Shown here in pieces: positions 26,601 through 38,200 of a stretch of 64,000 nucleotides of DNA. Every line of letters begins with the position of its first letter. Within the stretch, counting starts at the first letter, position 1. Source of the DNA: Lagopus muta (taxonomy: Eukaryota; Chordata; Aves; Galliformes; Phasianidae); assembly GCF_023343835.1 (NCBI RefSeq), contig NC_064437.1, positions 10,319,001-10,383,000 of the forward strand, in the 5' to 3' direction. A program made the translations under genes and the position numbers. The notes beneath the pieces are model-generated. The model was not told the origin of the DNA, did not search any database, and saw nothing but the letters and a program-made list of their open reading frames with translations.

Positions 26601-29600
26601 ATCTGCACCTGTAGAGATGAGGCCTCATGCTCATAAACCCTGTTAAAGGTGCCACCTGTTATGCCCTCGGGCTATTGAGCTCTGCTGTACAGCTATGATG
26701 CTGCTGGAGTCCGTGGCATCTCTGGTTTTGCCAGTGAACATAACTTCTTGTTTGAAGGCGGTTATGTGACTGTGCTGCCCTTTGTGCAGGGAGTAGGGAA
26801 GCCCAAAGCTGATGGCGTGGTAAGTTGTAGTCAGTGAGCCCTTCCGTGGGTGAGAAGTGGCTCTGAGTTTGTAATGGGCTTTTTGAATAGTCAGGGCAAA
26901 GCTATTAGAGTGATTTCAAGAGTCTTTCTGCTGCTTGCTTTGTAGACTTCAAATATCCATCTTGTTTTAGTGTCCCTGTCCAATTAGTGCTCATGCCTAG
27001 ATGGTACAGCACACTGGTTATTACTGTGTAATATTACAGACACTGTGGAAATGGGTTTGGAGCCCTCTTGTGAGGCATTTACATGATCATGAAAGCCACA
27101 GAGACGAGCATCGTGGTGCTTTGCCCATCCCACATGCAGATAGGGGTGATCAGTGTTCCTCTGCCAGAGGGCTTTGACCTACTTCTAGTAGTAGGTGCTG
27201 GGATCAGCCCTTCTTGGTCTGTGTGTCCTCCTTCATCACCTACTTAATTCTATTCTTTGGGTGCTCTTTGCTATGTACCCTGGAGGGCTGCTGTGTGCCA
27301 TTGCTTCAGATAGGTAGCCCAGTCATCTCTGCCTCACCTTGTACTGTGTGAGTATAGCACAGGGTCACTGTGACAATGTTGCTTTTACTTCTAAAGTAGT
27401 TTTGCGTGGTTTCTTTATTCCTTCACTCTTGTTCCTTGCAGTATCAGAGTTTCTCCCGGTGTTGCCTCTTTGACAGCTCTCATCTGCACTGATAGCCTGA
27501 ACATGGAATCACTGTTGTTGGGTATGATAAAGAATAAGCTTAGTCTGACAGCTTGCTTGCTCAGTTCAGGAAGATGCTCTCCCTGGGGAAAAAACACTAT
27601 TTGGATACAGGCCTCTCACTGCAGGTTGTTTCTCTGAGGATTCTGAGTCTGACTGCCTACTTTATTTTTCTGCACAAGGTTACTAAGCCCTATTGCTGCA
27701 GGCTTGTTCCTTCCCCTGTAAGCCTGGGGGGGATCTGATGACTACCCAGATTCTGCAGGTTGCCTGCTAGTCTGGGAGTCTCCTCTCATTTCTTCCTTCT
27801 AGCATGCATGGGAAGGAGAGGATGTAATCTTTATAAGATGCCATCCAAAAGCCTGAAGGTTTTACAGCTGCTACTGGAGAGTGTATGGTGTTAACACCGA
27901 CCTGCTGAGGATTAGGGAACTGCTCAGCTCCAGACAGGTCAATCACATTATGCTGCTTGGAGCTGATGTGTAAGGAGCAGTGCTCGGCCAACTCCACTCC
28001 AGTAGTGACTGCAGCAACACTCTTTCTAGAGCTGTTGTATAGCAAGGGCTTGAGAGTTTGCCCCTTCACTGGAAACACAACTTGTCTGTATTGACATGAA
28101 AGGATACTGATGCTGACTGTCTGTTTTCAGGCTGTAAGCAATGTCCTTTTTCATTTAGCATGAAATAGCTGAGCCAGAGGAAGTAATAAATGGATGTGTG
28201 ATTCAAATAGGATCTTATCTGGTGGTGTTAACTGCCGAGTTCACTGGGAAGCTTTGCGCTGCCACTTGGGCTGGGAGATATGGGACTAGTTGTCATCAGA
28301 CCCTGGTCAGTCCATCTGTCACCAGTCCTCAGAGCCAAGGTGTCAGGCTAGGGCAGCTCTGTTCTCTTACTGTACCCCAAGTCTCTTGGCTGTGTTTTCC
28401 ACATCTGAAGTGTAGCATCTTGTGCCAGGCTGCTATTCTTTGCCCTGTGACTTGGGGCTCAAGTGTTTCTCTTAGATTCTCATTTCTCTTGGGGGACTGC
28501 AAAGTGGGAAGACTTGACTTCAGTATGTGGACAGCCGTGTTCCTACTGAGTCTTCACACCAATGGCTGGGATCATTCAGTGTACCACCAAATTCTTAAAT
28601 ACAGCTCTCCTGTTGGATGCTCTCTGCTATATGTGCTTGAGCTTTCTTCCCAAGATGCTGTGTATGAAACCGGGTGTGCACTGAGTATTGTCCTCTCTTC
28701 CTCCTGGAGACGGAGCTGCAGAGGGAGAAAATCCAGTTCTCACTGCTTCATGGTAAACCTCAGTCTTACAGCAGCTCCCCTTCAGATCTCATAGAGAGCA
28801 GGGTGCTGCTGCTCAGGGATGCCCAAATTCCTGCTGCCTAGTCTCTGATTGCTATTGTTTTATGTTGGGCTGATGCTGTTGTGCTTGTCTTGATGAGTTC
28901 ACTTGCATATAAGCTAAGGAGAGCTCATCCTGGAGCTGGCTGCTGTAGGTGATGAAGGTGGCAGCTTGTGATGCCTTCTGTGTGTGCGCTTCAAAGTTAC
29001 TACATTCTGGGGTGCTCAGTCCCATTCTGCAGTAGCTGCCATCAGCAGGTCTTCTGAACTGTAGATCCCTATGGCCCTGCTGGGGAATGTGGGCTCTGAG
29101 CACTTGAAGTGTGCACAGGCACTGCCAGGCCCCTTTGGGGACTGGAGCTCTGCGAGGTTGGATGGGTGTTTCTGATGTGCTGGGATAGAGCTGGGGGAGG
29201 ATGAGCTTTGGAGGAGGCTTTTTTCCCTGGGGTTGTGGAGTTCATTAGCAGTCAACAAGCCTTGCTGCCTGCCTGTAGGTCAGGGTTGAGGGTTGGCTTG
29301 TTATCCAGCCAGTTGGTAATCTCCTGACCTTTGAGGGTTGCTGATCCCTTGGGAGCCTCATGGGGACCAAGCCTGCCATAGCCAGTTCAACAAGGCCAGC
29401 TCTGCAGTCACCATCCAGACTGTTTTGGTGCTGTCTGTAATTAAACTAGTGGGAAGATTATGGTGGCTTGCCTTCTTGCCTGTTACAGGACTGATTTGAC
29501 TTGAATACTGATGAAATGGGAGTGCTGGCTACTAGGCTGCTGGAGCTCACCCTGTTGTTTGTGATATCTGCTGTATGGTAAGAGATAAGTGCTTTGAAAG

Positions 29601-32055
29601 GTGTGTGTGCTCTGTGAGGTAAAGCTACATGGGTTGAGCTGTTGTCTGTCACTGATTCACAGTGCTGTGGTCAGGCTGCTGGGTCTTGTTATAAAGGGCC
29701 TTGCAGTTCTTGCTGAAGTAGCACAAATTGGCTGCATAGCTTGTTGGAAATCTGCAGTGTACACACTTAGTGTAAGTAAGCATCTAATCCTCAGTGCTGG
29801 TTACAGGGACAGAATTTGGCCTGCTGCTCTAGCCTGCAAATGAAATTTCCCCAGAGATAGAAGTGATAACCTGTTGGCGAGTGGTGGAAGCAGATGTGTT
29901 GCAAGGCCTTCAGGCAGCGTGAGGGGTGTGTTTGGGCCCCAGGGTGCTTTGGGAAGCTTGAACCTGTTTCTTAACTTCCCTTGAGCTAATCAAGGCTCAG
30001 TTTTGGGATCTCCGGTCTCCTCCTGGTTTCTTGCACAAGAGGACCAGGATCTTGGAGTCAAAGGAGAACGATTTCTTCTGTACTAACCTGTGAGCTGTAG
30101 GCTCCTGTGGTATGTTGTGTAGTGTAGCATGGTAAGAGCAGATGCCTGACTGAATACTAATTCCTCTCAGGGTGCAGAGAGACCTGAAGTGTTGGTGTTG
30201 TGTGGACGGATGAGGCACCTGGAGACTTGCAAGCCCTTCTGCTTTCCAGTGTGGAACAGCATGGAGCCCTTGTGATTCAGGAAGGCAAATGCATTTCACA
30301 TCCTCTTGCCTGGCAGAAAGTAATGCTTGAGTCTGCTCTACAGTCACCCTTCTGCAGATCTATCTGAAGGCCATGGCTGCCCTTCAGGAGGTGGAAGTGA
30401 GTGAGACTTGCATGCTTACTGAGCAAGGTAGGCTTTGGTCTCTGCTTTCAGGACCATGCAGCATGCCAGTGTGGATACCAGATCTTGCAAAGACTTTGGA
30501 GTCCCTAAAAATGTGGCTGCTATTAGCTTTATTAAACAGAACAATATCCTGCTGCTGTAGAAAAACTCATACATCCTTTCCATAAAGTCCGTAGCATAAT
30601 CCTTCTAGTTCTACCCTGGTAGAAATTCTGGTGTGTGCCCAGAGCCCCTGTTCAGGACAAGACCAATGCCTTTTCTCCCTGCAATTGGTTGAGAAGCGTA
30701 ATCCATAGCTTCTAAGCTTGTTTTCTTCTTAGGAGTGTGAGATGTAGCTGTGAGCTTGTAGGTGCCTTTGATACTATCATATCCCAGCCTGCCCCAAATA
30801 GCTAAGTGCTCCACAGAAGTCTTAGGTCTTTACTAAGACTGACTCACTCAGCTTGATAAGATAAACACTGAGCTTGAAAAGTCAGGTAGCTTGTGCTGGG
30901 AACTAATACTTGAGGGCTACTCAATCTAGCAAATATAGGTGTAGCTGGATGTTGTGGTCAAAGTCTGAAACTCAACAGACAAGTTTGGTGCTTGCTCTCT
31001 CATGAGAGCAGCTTAAAGTTCAGTGGCTTCCAAGAGCTGTGCTTTCTGTCCTTCCCACAGCAGAAGCCGTAAGTAGCTTTCAAGGATGCTGTAGTTCCTG
31101 CTGTGCTTTTCTGGCTTCTGTTAAGTGTGGGGAGGGATAATCTTAGTGCCTGGGAGTGCCTTCTCTGTTGCCAACAGAGGTTCCTGGGGTCTTTGGGAGT
31201 GCTGGCTGCTCTGCAGCCTCACTTGAAGGGGTACTTTAGGCGGTGGTGTGAAAGGGCTGTTAGAGGGAGGTAGGTGGCACTGTCCAGTTCATGGAGCAGG
31301 GTACGAACAGGTGAGCACAGAGCTAGCGCTGCTGCTGTGGTGGTACAGGCTTGCTGTCTTAAGTGGTGAATGGGAAGGTAGATAGCAGGCCACTATGATT
31401 GATGCCACTTTGGTGCTTGATAGCCTTGTGTGGTGATTGCTGCTGTCCTGCCTGGTCAAAACTTGGAGGAGGGGTGCTGGTGTGACTGCTACTGGATGCT
31501 CCCTGCTGGGAAAAAAGGTCACTTCAGCCTCTCCGCTGTAGCTTGAATCAGCTATGTGCTTCCTGATGGTGGCAGCAGTAATCCTCCAGGGAGACTGCCA
31601 TGGGGGGACCTGTTTCTCCAGGCCCACGTTTGGGAAATGATTCCTGTGCCCCTTCTTGGAGGAAGAGAGGATGGATGGGATTTCTGCTCCCCAGCATCAT
31701 GGCTGTGAGTGGTGTTAGCACTTGAGTGTGTTACAGCAAGAATAAGGTCAAGGAGATGTAGATGCAGTGCTGGCTGGAAGCTTTCTTAAATGAAATGTTA
31801 GGATCTGCCTTGGAAGGACTGCAGGTGATGATGTAGTTTCCAGCAGAGCTGAGGAGACAGGATAGGGTTCATGGAAGAGTAGGGAGTGCGTGGCTTCACT
31901 GGATGCTTGTTTATAATCAGTTGGAAGTAATGACAACCAGGTAGTCATGACAGGACCCTGAAGCTGTGCTCGAGATGTGATGTTGTGTAGGACTGTGCTC
32001 TGCAGGCTGCCTGCCTGGGTCAACTGCTGCCTGATCCGCCCTCCTCTCTCTGCAG
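23619..32055 (+). other. ELOVL1 intron 1, no internal gene recognised
   Basis: This 8.4-kb intron separates the non-coding first exon from the first coding exon. The first kilobase (to about 24610) is CpG-island sequence. The rest is rich in G and T on the sense strand, as transcribed introns often are. I looked for C/D-box and H/ACA snoRNA layouts by eye and found none convincing. Open frames such as 28198-28794 have no recognisable domain. No CR1 copy was recognised in it. Confidence 0.55.
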
Positions 32056-32071
32056 ACACACTGTCTCTACC

Positions 32072-34636
32072 ATGGAGGGGATTGTGACTATGTATCAGGA
32101 CTTCATGAAGAAAGCAGGTAAGTGGCTCTATGCAGATTCAGGGTGGGTGGCATTATGTGCTGTGCTGCCACAGGCCTGGGGGTGTGTTCTGACATCTGAT
32201 GTGATGCAGGTCTAGCTGTGTTCTGCCCTAATATAAGTGCAGCTCTGGGGTTTTTAGGCTACCTGAGACTGTCTTGCCTCAATGTCTGATGAGGCATTTG
32301 TGCCCTCCTCCAGGCAGCTCTGAGGAACATCTTCAGGCTATATCTTATACAGCACAGCTTTGCTGGGTTCTCCAGTCTCTGTTACCAGGTTGCCCCTTGC
32401 CTGTACTCCTGTCCTTGGAGAATGGGGTTTTCATGTCCTTCACTTTATTCTGGTGTTATCACTGCTGTTAGCACATTGGGGTTGGGATGCTTACTGCTGT
32501 GCACTTTGGCTTTCTCCACAGACCCCCGCATTGCTGATTATCCACTGATGCAGTCCCCATTCCTTGTGTTGGGCATCCTTCTGGCATATGTCTACTTTGT
32601 ACTCTCCTTGGGTCCCCGGCTAATGGCAAACAGGAAGCCTTTAAATCTGAAGAAATTCATGGTGCTATATAACTTCTTCCTGGTGGGACTCTCACTCTAC
32701 ATAGTCTATGAGGTGAGTTGCCAGCAGGTTGTCTGGCACGTACAAAGCAATCCATGCAGGCTGTGTGGGTCATGGAAGAGCACTTTGTGGGTTCTTTGGT
32801 ATTTTGAGCAGGACTGGGAAATGCAGTGGCTTGTGTGTTGGACCTCACTCTGATGCTCTTGTTGCAGTTTCTGATGGCAGGGTGGCTTACTGGGTATACC
32901 TGGCGATGTGACCCTGTGGACTTCTCACAGGACCCCAAGGCCCTCAGGGTGAGTTCTCTTGTCTCTCATGAGTAGGGATGGCTTTCAGTGCTTGTCGGGA
33001 CAGCAAGTTCCCTGCCTCTTCTTTGAGGCAAATAACTTGGTACCTGGCTTTTAGTGTCACTCCAGGGTTCCTGTCTGGTGGGATCTGGTTACGGGGCATG
33101 TTCAGACTGACATGGGAATCATGTTAACTTGTTCTATTACAGATGGTCAGTGTTGCTTGGCTGTTTGTCTTTTCCAAGTTCATTGAACTGACAGACACGG
33201 TAAGTTTCTAGAGAGGCCTTGTTCTTGGGGGAAACTTAATCACTGCTTTGGGCAGGGATTTGAGGCCCAGTGTACTTGAGGTGGTAGGTGCCTCCTTTGG
33301 CCCCTTCAGTCTGAAATGCTGGTGGTTCTATCTGATATCACTGATGGGAGAGATCACTCTGGATATCACAGAGGCTACTTCTATCATAACTCTGGAAGCT
33401 GCAGGGTAACCTAATGTGTGGTTGCAATGATCTTGGGGGGAAGAGGAGGAGGGGGGAAGCATCACTGAGACCAGACACTGAAGCAGTGGCCTGGGTTATT
33501 TCACCTGCTCCCAGGATGCTGACCTTTGATGCTTGCTGGGCTCTCATTGCAGGTCATCTTTGTCCTGAGGAAGAAGAATGAGCAGGTCACATTCCTGCAC
33601 CTTTTTCACCACTCTGTTCTGCCCTGGAGCTGGTGGTGGGGAGCAAAGTTTGGACCAGGTAAGATAGGAAATAGCTGGAGAAAAGCTGGAGTTGGTATCA
33701 GCTGAACAAGGAAGGCATTTTTTCACTACTGCTGGACTCCTAGGAGTCTTTTTTTTTTTTTTTGTAGTACTACTTTGCTACAGATGATTGACTTATTCTT
33801 GTGCAAATGTGTCTAACAGGGGGAATGGGATCATTCCATGCCATGATCAATTCCATGGTGCATGTGGTCATGTACTTCTACTATGGGCTCTCAGCAGCAG
33901 GACCTGCCTTCCAAAAGTACTTGTGGTGGAAAAAGCACATCACAGCCATCCAGCTGGTAAGTCTGTGCTATGGAGTAGTGTGTGTGTGTCCTCAGCCTCT
34001 GATGTGAATGGCAGATCAGTGCTTGTACATATGAAAGATGCAACCAAGAGCTGTAGTTCTTCTTTCTCAGTCTTCCACTCTGTGTTTCTAGCCGCTCTGG
34101 CCTGCTGTGGTCTCCAATAGCCCTTACAGCCTGGTGAGGGCGTGGAGAGTGCTCAGCCTGCTGCCTCTGGGTTATGGCATGTTGGGAGGGTGATAGACAA
34201 ACACTGCTTTAAAACTCATGCTTGCATCTTCCAGCTGCAGCTGGCTGCTCCTCTCTATAAGAACCTGTATTTAGAATGGGCAAAGAGACTACAGATTTAA
34301 TTAAAAAAAAAAAAGTGTATAGTGGGAGATCCTTAAGCAACTCCCGTGAGTTATTTGTTTCTGTTCTGCCTTGTTCCCCAGGCACAGTTTGTGATTGTCT
34401 CCGTCCACATCTCCCAGTACTACTTCATGCCCAGCTGCCAGTACCAGTTTCCCATCTTCATCCACCTTATCTGGATTTATGGGACCATCTTCTTCATCCT
34501 CTTCTCCAACTTCTGGTACCAGTCCTATACCAAAGGCAAACGATTGCCCAGGGTGGCTCAACAAGCAGCCCAGCACAATGGTAGCAGCATCCATGAGAAT
34601 GGCACTGTCACCAACGGCAAGGTCAAAGCCAACTAG
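32072..34636 (+). CDS. ELOVL1: Very-long-chain fatty acid elongase 1
   Basis: ELOVL1 is a multi-pass endoplasmic reticulum enzyme. It catalyses the condensation of malonyl-CoA with long saturated and monounsaturated acyl-CoAs (about C20-C26), the rate-limiting step of very-long-chain fatty acid synthesis used for sphingolipids. Coding exons are 32072-32117 (the exon itself starts at 32056), 32522-32712, 32868-32948, 33143-33199, 33553-33658, 33820-33956 and 34382-34636. They join in phase to give 290 residues, against 279 in human. The catalytic histidine box HLFHH is at about residues 141-145. Other ELO-family stretches are [68 protein letters not shown] and [17 protein letters not shown]. 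The end KVKAN fits a KxKxx ER-retrieval signal. The extra length lies just before this signal. CDC20 is convergent downstream. Confidence 0.97.
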
Positions 34637-35835
34637 AGGGCAGCCTGGCCCTCCCAGAGCCAATGAGAGCCCCGGGGCAGAGGCAGCTGGGACCTGTTCC
34701 CCTGCTCCTGGGTGCTACTAGCCAAGTCAAGTGCCTACAGACTGTTGTACCCTTGTGCCCAGCCCTGCTGTCCTCTGTCTGCATGCCCAGCCCCTCTGCT
34801 CCGAGCAGCCGTGGGCGACTTCTGCTCTTGGGAGGGCTTGTGCTGTTTCTCGCTGTTGTTGAACGGAGAGACAGCTGCCTGCATCACAACTTGGGGCTGC
34901 AGTCCCATTCCAGTGTTTCCAAAGGAATTCCCCCAAGTGCCTGCATCTGGCCCTTTTGCCTGGGGGCCATTTCCTTCTGAGTAGGACCAAAAGAAGAGAC
35001 CGATCCCTGTCCTGGTGCCCTCTCCTCTTCCCTGGCTCATTAGAGCCTGTGTGGATGAAGTGACTTGTCCCTGGTTGCTTGCTGCTGCCAGCTCAAGTGT
35101 GAGTGCTCCTGCTATACCATGCCTTGTGCCACTTTGTTCCACGCCACAATGCTGTGTGTCCCTTGTGGTCCCTATATACCCAGGTGGTGGTGAGGGGGTC
35201 CTGCCCTGGTGTCTGTGCTCAGGTGTGGCTGTGGAGAGTGTAGGGGCAGCAGATATGTGGTACTTGAAGGCCCGGAGCTGCCCAGTACAATACACATGCC
35301 TTATGCCTAGTACGAAGTGGGGTTGTGACACCCTGAAATGCCTCTACCATATAATAAGCCCAGGTTGCCTTGCATTTCTTTCCTGTGCCTGGGTGGAGTG
35401 CTGAGCATGTGCTTTTAGCCATGCTTATGTGTGATCCAGAATAGCAGTTGGTGGCTTGTTCTGGAGTGAGGGAGGCCAAGCTCACTGTGCTTTGGGTGAC
35501 TTACATTCCTGCAAACTCAAGACTCGAGCAATAATTGCCTCTAGAGTTGTCTGCTGGGCTCTCCTGCCTGGAACTGGCTCTGCTCTGGCCTGATGTGAGC
35601 ACAGTGGAGGATGGTTGTAGCATATTCTGCTATGGTGTAATGGGGAACACCTCTTGCCTTCATGGATTCTGCTAGGGTTGAGTGAAGATGTGCTCTGCCA
35701 TTCAGCAGGGCAGTGCAGCAGCTCTCCTGGGCCTGGTGCTTGTTGCCTGCTCTGACTAACCAAAGCTATATTAGTAGCCTTGAGGATGAGGTGAAGGAGC
35801 CAGGCCCAGTCAGATTGGGCTGCTCTTCTATCACA

Positions 35836-35841
35836 AATAAA
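35836..35841 (+). terminator. ELOVL1 polyadenylation signal
   Basis: This AATAAA lies 1.2 kb after the ELOVL1 stop codon and is the first canonical plus-strand hexamer I noticed there. A 3' UTR of about 1.2 kb is implied. Confidence 0.65.
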
Positions 35842-35864
35842 CAGACAGAAGGAGAAATGGCTCT

Positions 35865-38110
35865 GCCCCGTGTTTTCCTGGCTTGCTGTGCTGTGAAGCT
35901 GTTCCAGCTGCCTGGTCCTGCCCAGTGGTTTTGGAGGCAGGGCTGGGAGAAGCAGCTGGTGTAGCAGGTTTGTGCTGGTGGGGAGAGGGCTGTACTGTGC
36001 TGATGAAGCAGATGGCAGATTGTTTCCAAGTGCTTTGATAGAGGGGTGCTGAGGGCAGGAAGTGTGTCAAGGCTCCTGTTGTGAAAGTGGCTCCACCCTG
36101 TTAAAGAATGGCTGGGGTGGAACAGAGGTGTGGGCTGGGACCTGGGCCAGCAGAAGCTGCTGCTGCTTTTCAGAAACCCTGTCCTGGCTCTAGTGCAGAA
36201 TTGGGGTGGAGTGGGGATTTGAGACTCTGGAAACCCAGGTTATGGGGAAAACAGCAGGGAGACCAGCCAGCTGCTTTCTGAAGAGGGAAAGGAATCTATT
36301 TAAAGCTGTTGCCATCTCTGAGTGAAGTGCTGGTCTCTGCAGAAAGTATTTCAGGCTGGACAGAGGATAGTTTCCACTGCTGCTTTCTTGCTCCTGCTAC
36401 ATCAGTCTGTCTTCCTCAGCTGGGTTCTGTTCCCCTCTACTAGCTGAAACAGTTTGGCTTTTATACAGAATGGTCAGTGCTGCCTTCCTCATCAGCTTCT
36501 GCTGTGTGGGAGGGCTAGGCCTGAGTGCTGACTCAACCCTGAGAATTGGGCTGGGTAGCCAGCCAGCTTGTGTGGCAAGGAGGAATGCATGAACCCAGGA
36601 GGCCTCCAGGTGAGTTTCACTGTAGATTTGATTGTGGTGTGGGAGGGCTTTAGTGGAAGTGTAGCCAAAGCCCTGCAGCTGGGTTTGGTGTGGATGAGAG
36701 CTCAGTTGCCTCTGCCTTGCATATCTTTTAGGAAGGAGGACAGGCTGCTGCCCTGTGTAAACATTCTTCCCCATTTCTACTAGTGCTGCTCCTGGGTTAG
36801 GGACTGACAGAAGAGTTCTGGTCCTTACTGAAGTGGTGGCATATCAGCTCAGTGCTCAGAATTCACAGCTTGAGCAGGAGGCAATCCAGCTGAGACAGAG
36901 TGCTGCCACTGTTTAGCTTCCTTTCCCCTCCCTGCTTCTCGCTGGCTCTTAGTGAAGACAGGACTGTCCTTGCTTTTGCCCAAAATAGTAACAGAAGTTT
37001 AAACTACTTACACTTGATATTCTAAAAGAGGGCTGTTCCTTCTGTGTGCTCTGCTTGCCCTTCCTCCAATTGTTCCTATTAGCTTGTGATCTTTCCATGG
37101 GTGGGCTGTGGGAGCTTAGTCACTTATTCCCTATTGGGGACAGACAGTTCCAAACTGCGTTTACACCCTATATGGCAGTTGCTGGGCTTGCATGTGAGCT
37201 CCTTCTCTCCAGGGCAGCAGGGCCAGTATGGGGCCAAGGGAAGAACACTGTAATCCCATCTCCTTCCAGTAATGCTCAGGGGACTTTCAAGAGCCATGTA
37301 GAAGCGGAGTTTCTGGAGGCGAGTGTGCAAAGGATGCAGACAAGCTAAGCCCAGAGTAAGATAAACCACTATTACAGTGGGATAGGTGGAAAAACTGTGC
37401 TAGCTTTCAGACATGCAAAGCCTTCTTTCCAGAGAGGGTCACTCCTGTGCTCAGGCTCTGCCTCCTGCAGCTGCTGTGACACTGTATTCCTTTTTGCCAA
37501 CATTATGTGTAGCCCTTCTCTGCTGCCTGTGGGCTAAGGCAGTGGCTGCCTGGTACAGCACACAATGCTACCACCTGGCAGAAGTGGATGGAACCTGGTG
37601 CAGCATGGCACTGTGTGGGGGGAAAAAAAAGGGGAAAGCAGGCTAGGAGGTGCATAGGCTTTGCTAAGCTGCTTTGCATACACGAGGATGTTATTCACAG
37701 CTCTGCAGTTCTCCAGGCTTCTCCAAATAGCCCATTATGGGGTGGGTGCACAGTACCCTGGTGCAGCCCTACAGCCCCGGAAAATGCAGTTCCACATTCA
37801 GAGTAGCATGGCAGCTTTGGCCAGGGTGGTCTTTGCTCAGGTAAAGGTTCACTGTATCCATTAGTTTAAGATGTTCAAAGGGAGTGGGATGCTGATTATG
37901 ACTTCACCAGAGGAAGGATTGAAGAGAGCTTGCACAGACTAGACATTAACTTCAGCTTGTGAAGAGTTACTGCTACCAGGGGTGAACCCCATATTGTAAG
38001 CTGGCCCTAAAATAGTGCTCTACTTCTTGCCCAGAAAACAAACCTCAGGGACGAGTTTCTTGTTGATCTAAGCCACAGATGGCACTTTCTTCCATCAGCT
38101 TTAAAAGGCA
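35865..38110. other. ELOVL1-CDC20 convergent intergenic region
   Basis: About 2.2 kb lies between the 3' ends of the two convergent genes. I see no exon, recognisable repeat family or RNA gene. Open frames such as 36397-36774 on the minus strand have no family feature. Confidence 0.5.
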
Positions 38111-38127
38111 AAGGCAAATTAAAGCTG

Positions 38128-38133
38128 TTTATT
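38128..38133 (-). terminator. CDC20 polyadenylation signal
   Basis: On the minus strand an AATAAA lies about 70 bases after the CDC20 stop codon (tttatt on the plus strand). The CDC20 3' UTR would be only about 90 bases. Confidence 0.75.
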
Positions 38134-38200
38134 AACATTAAAAATACTGTACAGTGTGTAAGCCAATGTCCCAGCTTCCCACAACACCAACCCTGTGCAC

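Noticed and set aside
28198-28794. A 198-aa plus-strand frame in ELOVL1 intron 1
   Set aside because: It has no family feature and no splice continuity with ELOVL1. It is probably a chance frame in G/T-rich intron.
23619-32055. Possible intronic C/D-box snoRNAs (several tgatg and ctga words)
   Set aside because: No case had a C box, a D box and a terminal stem at proper spacing. A covariance-model search would be needed.
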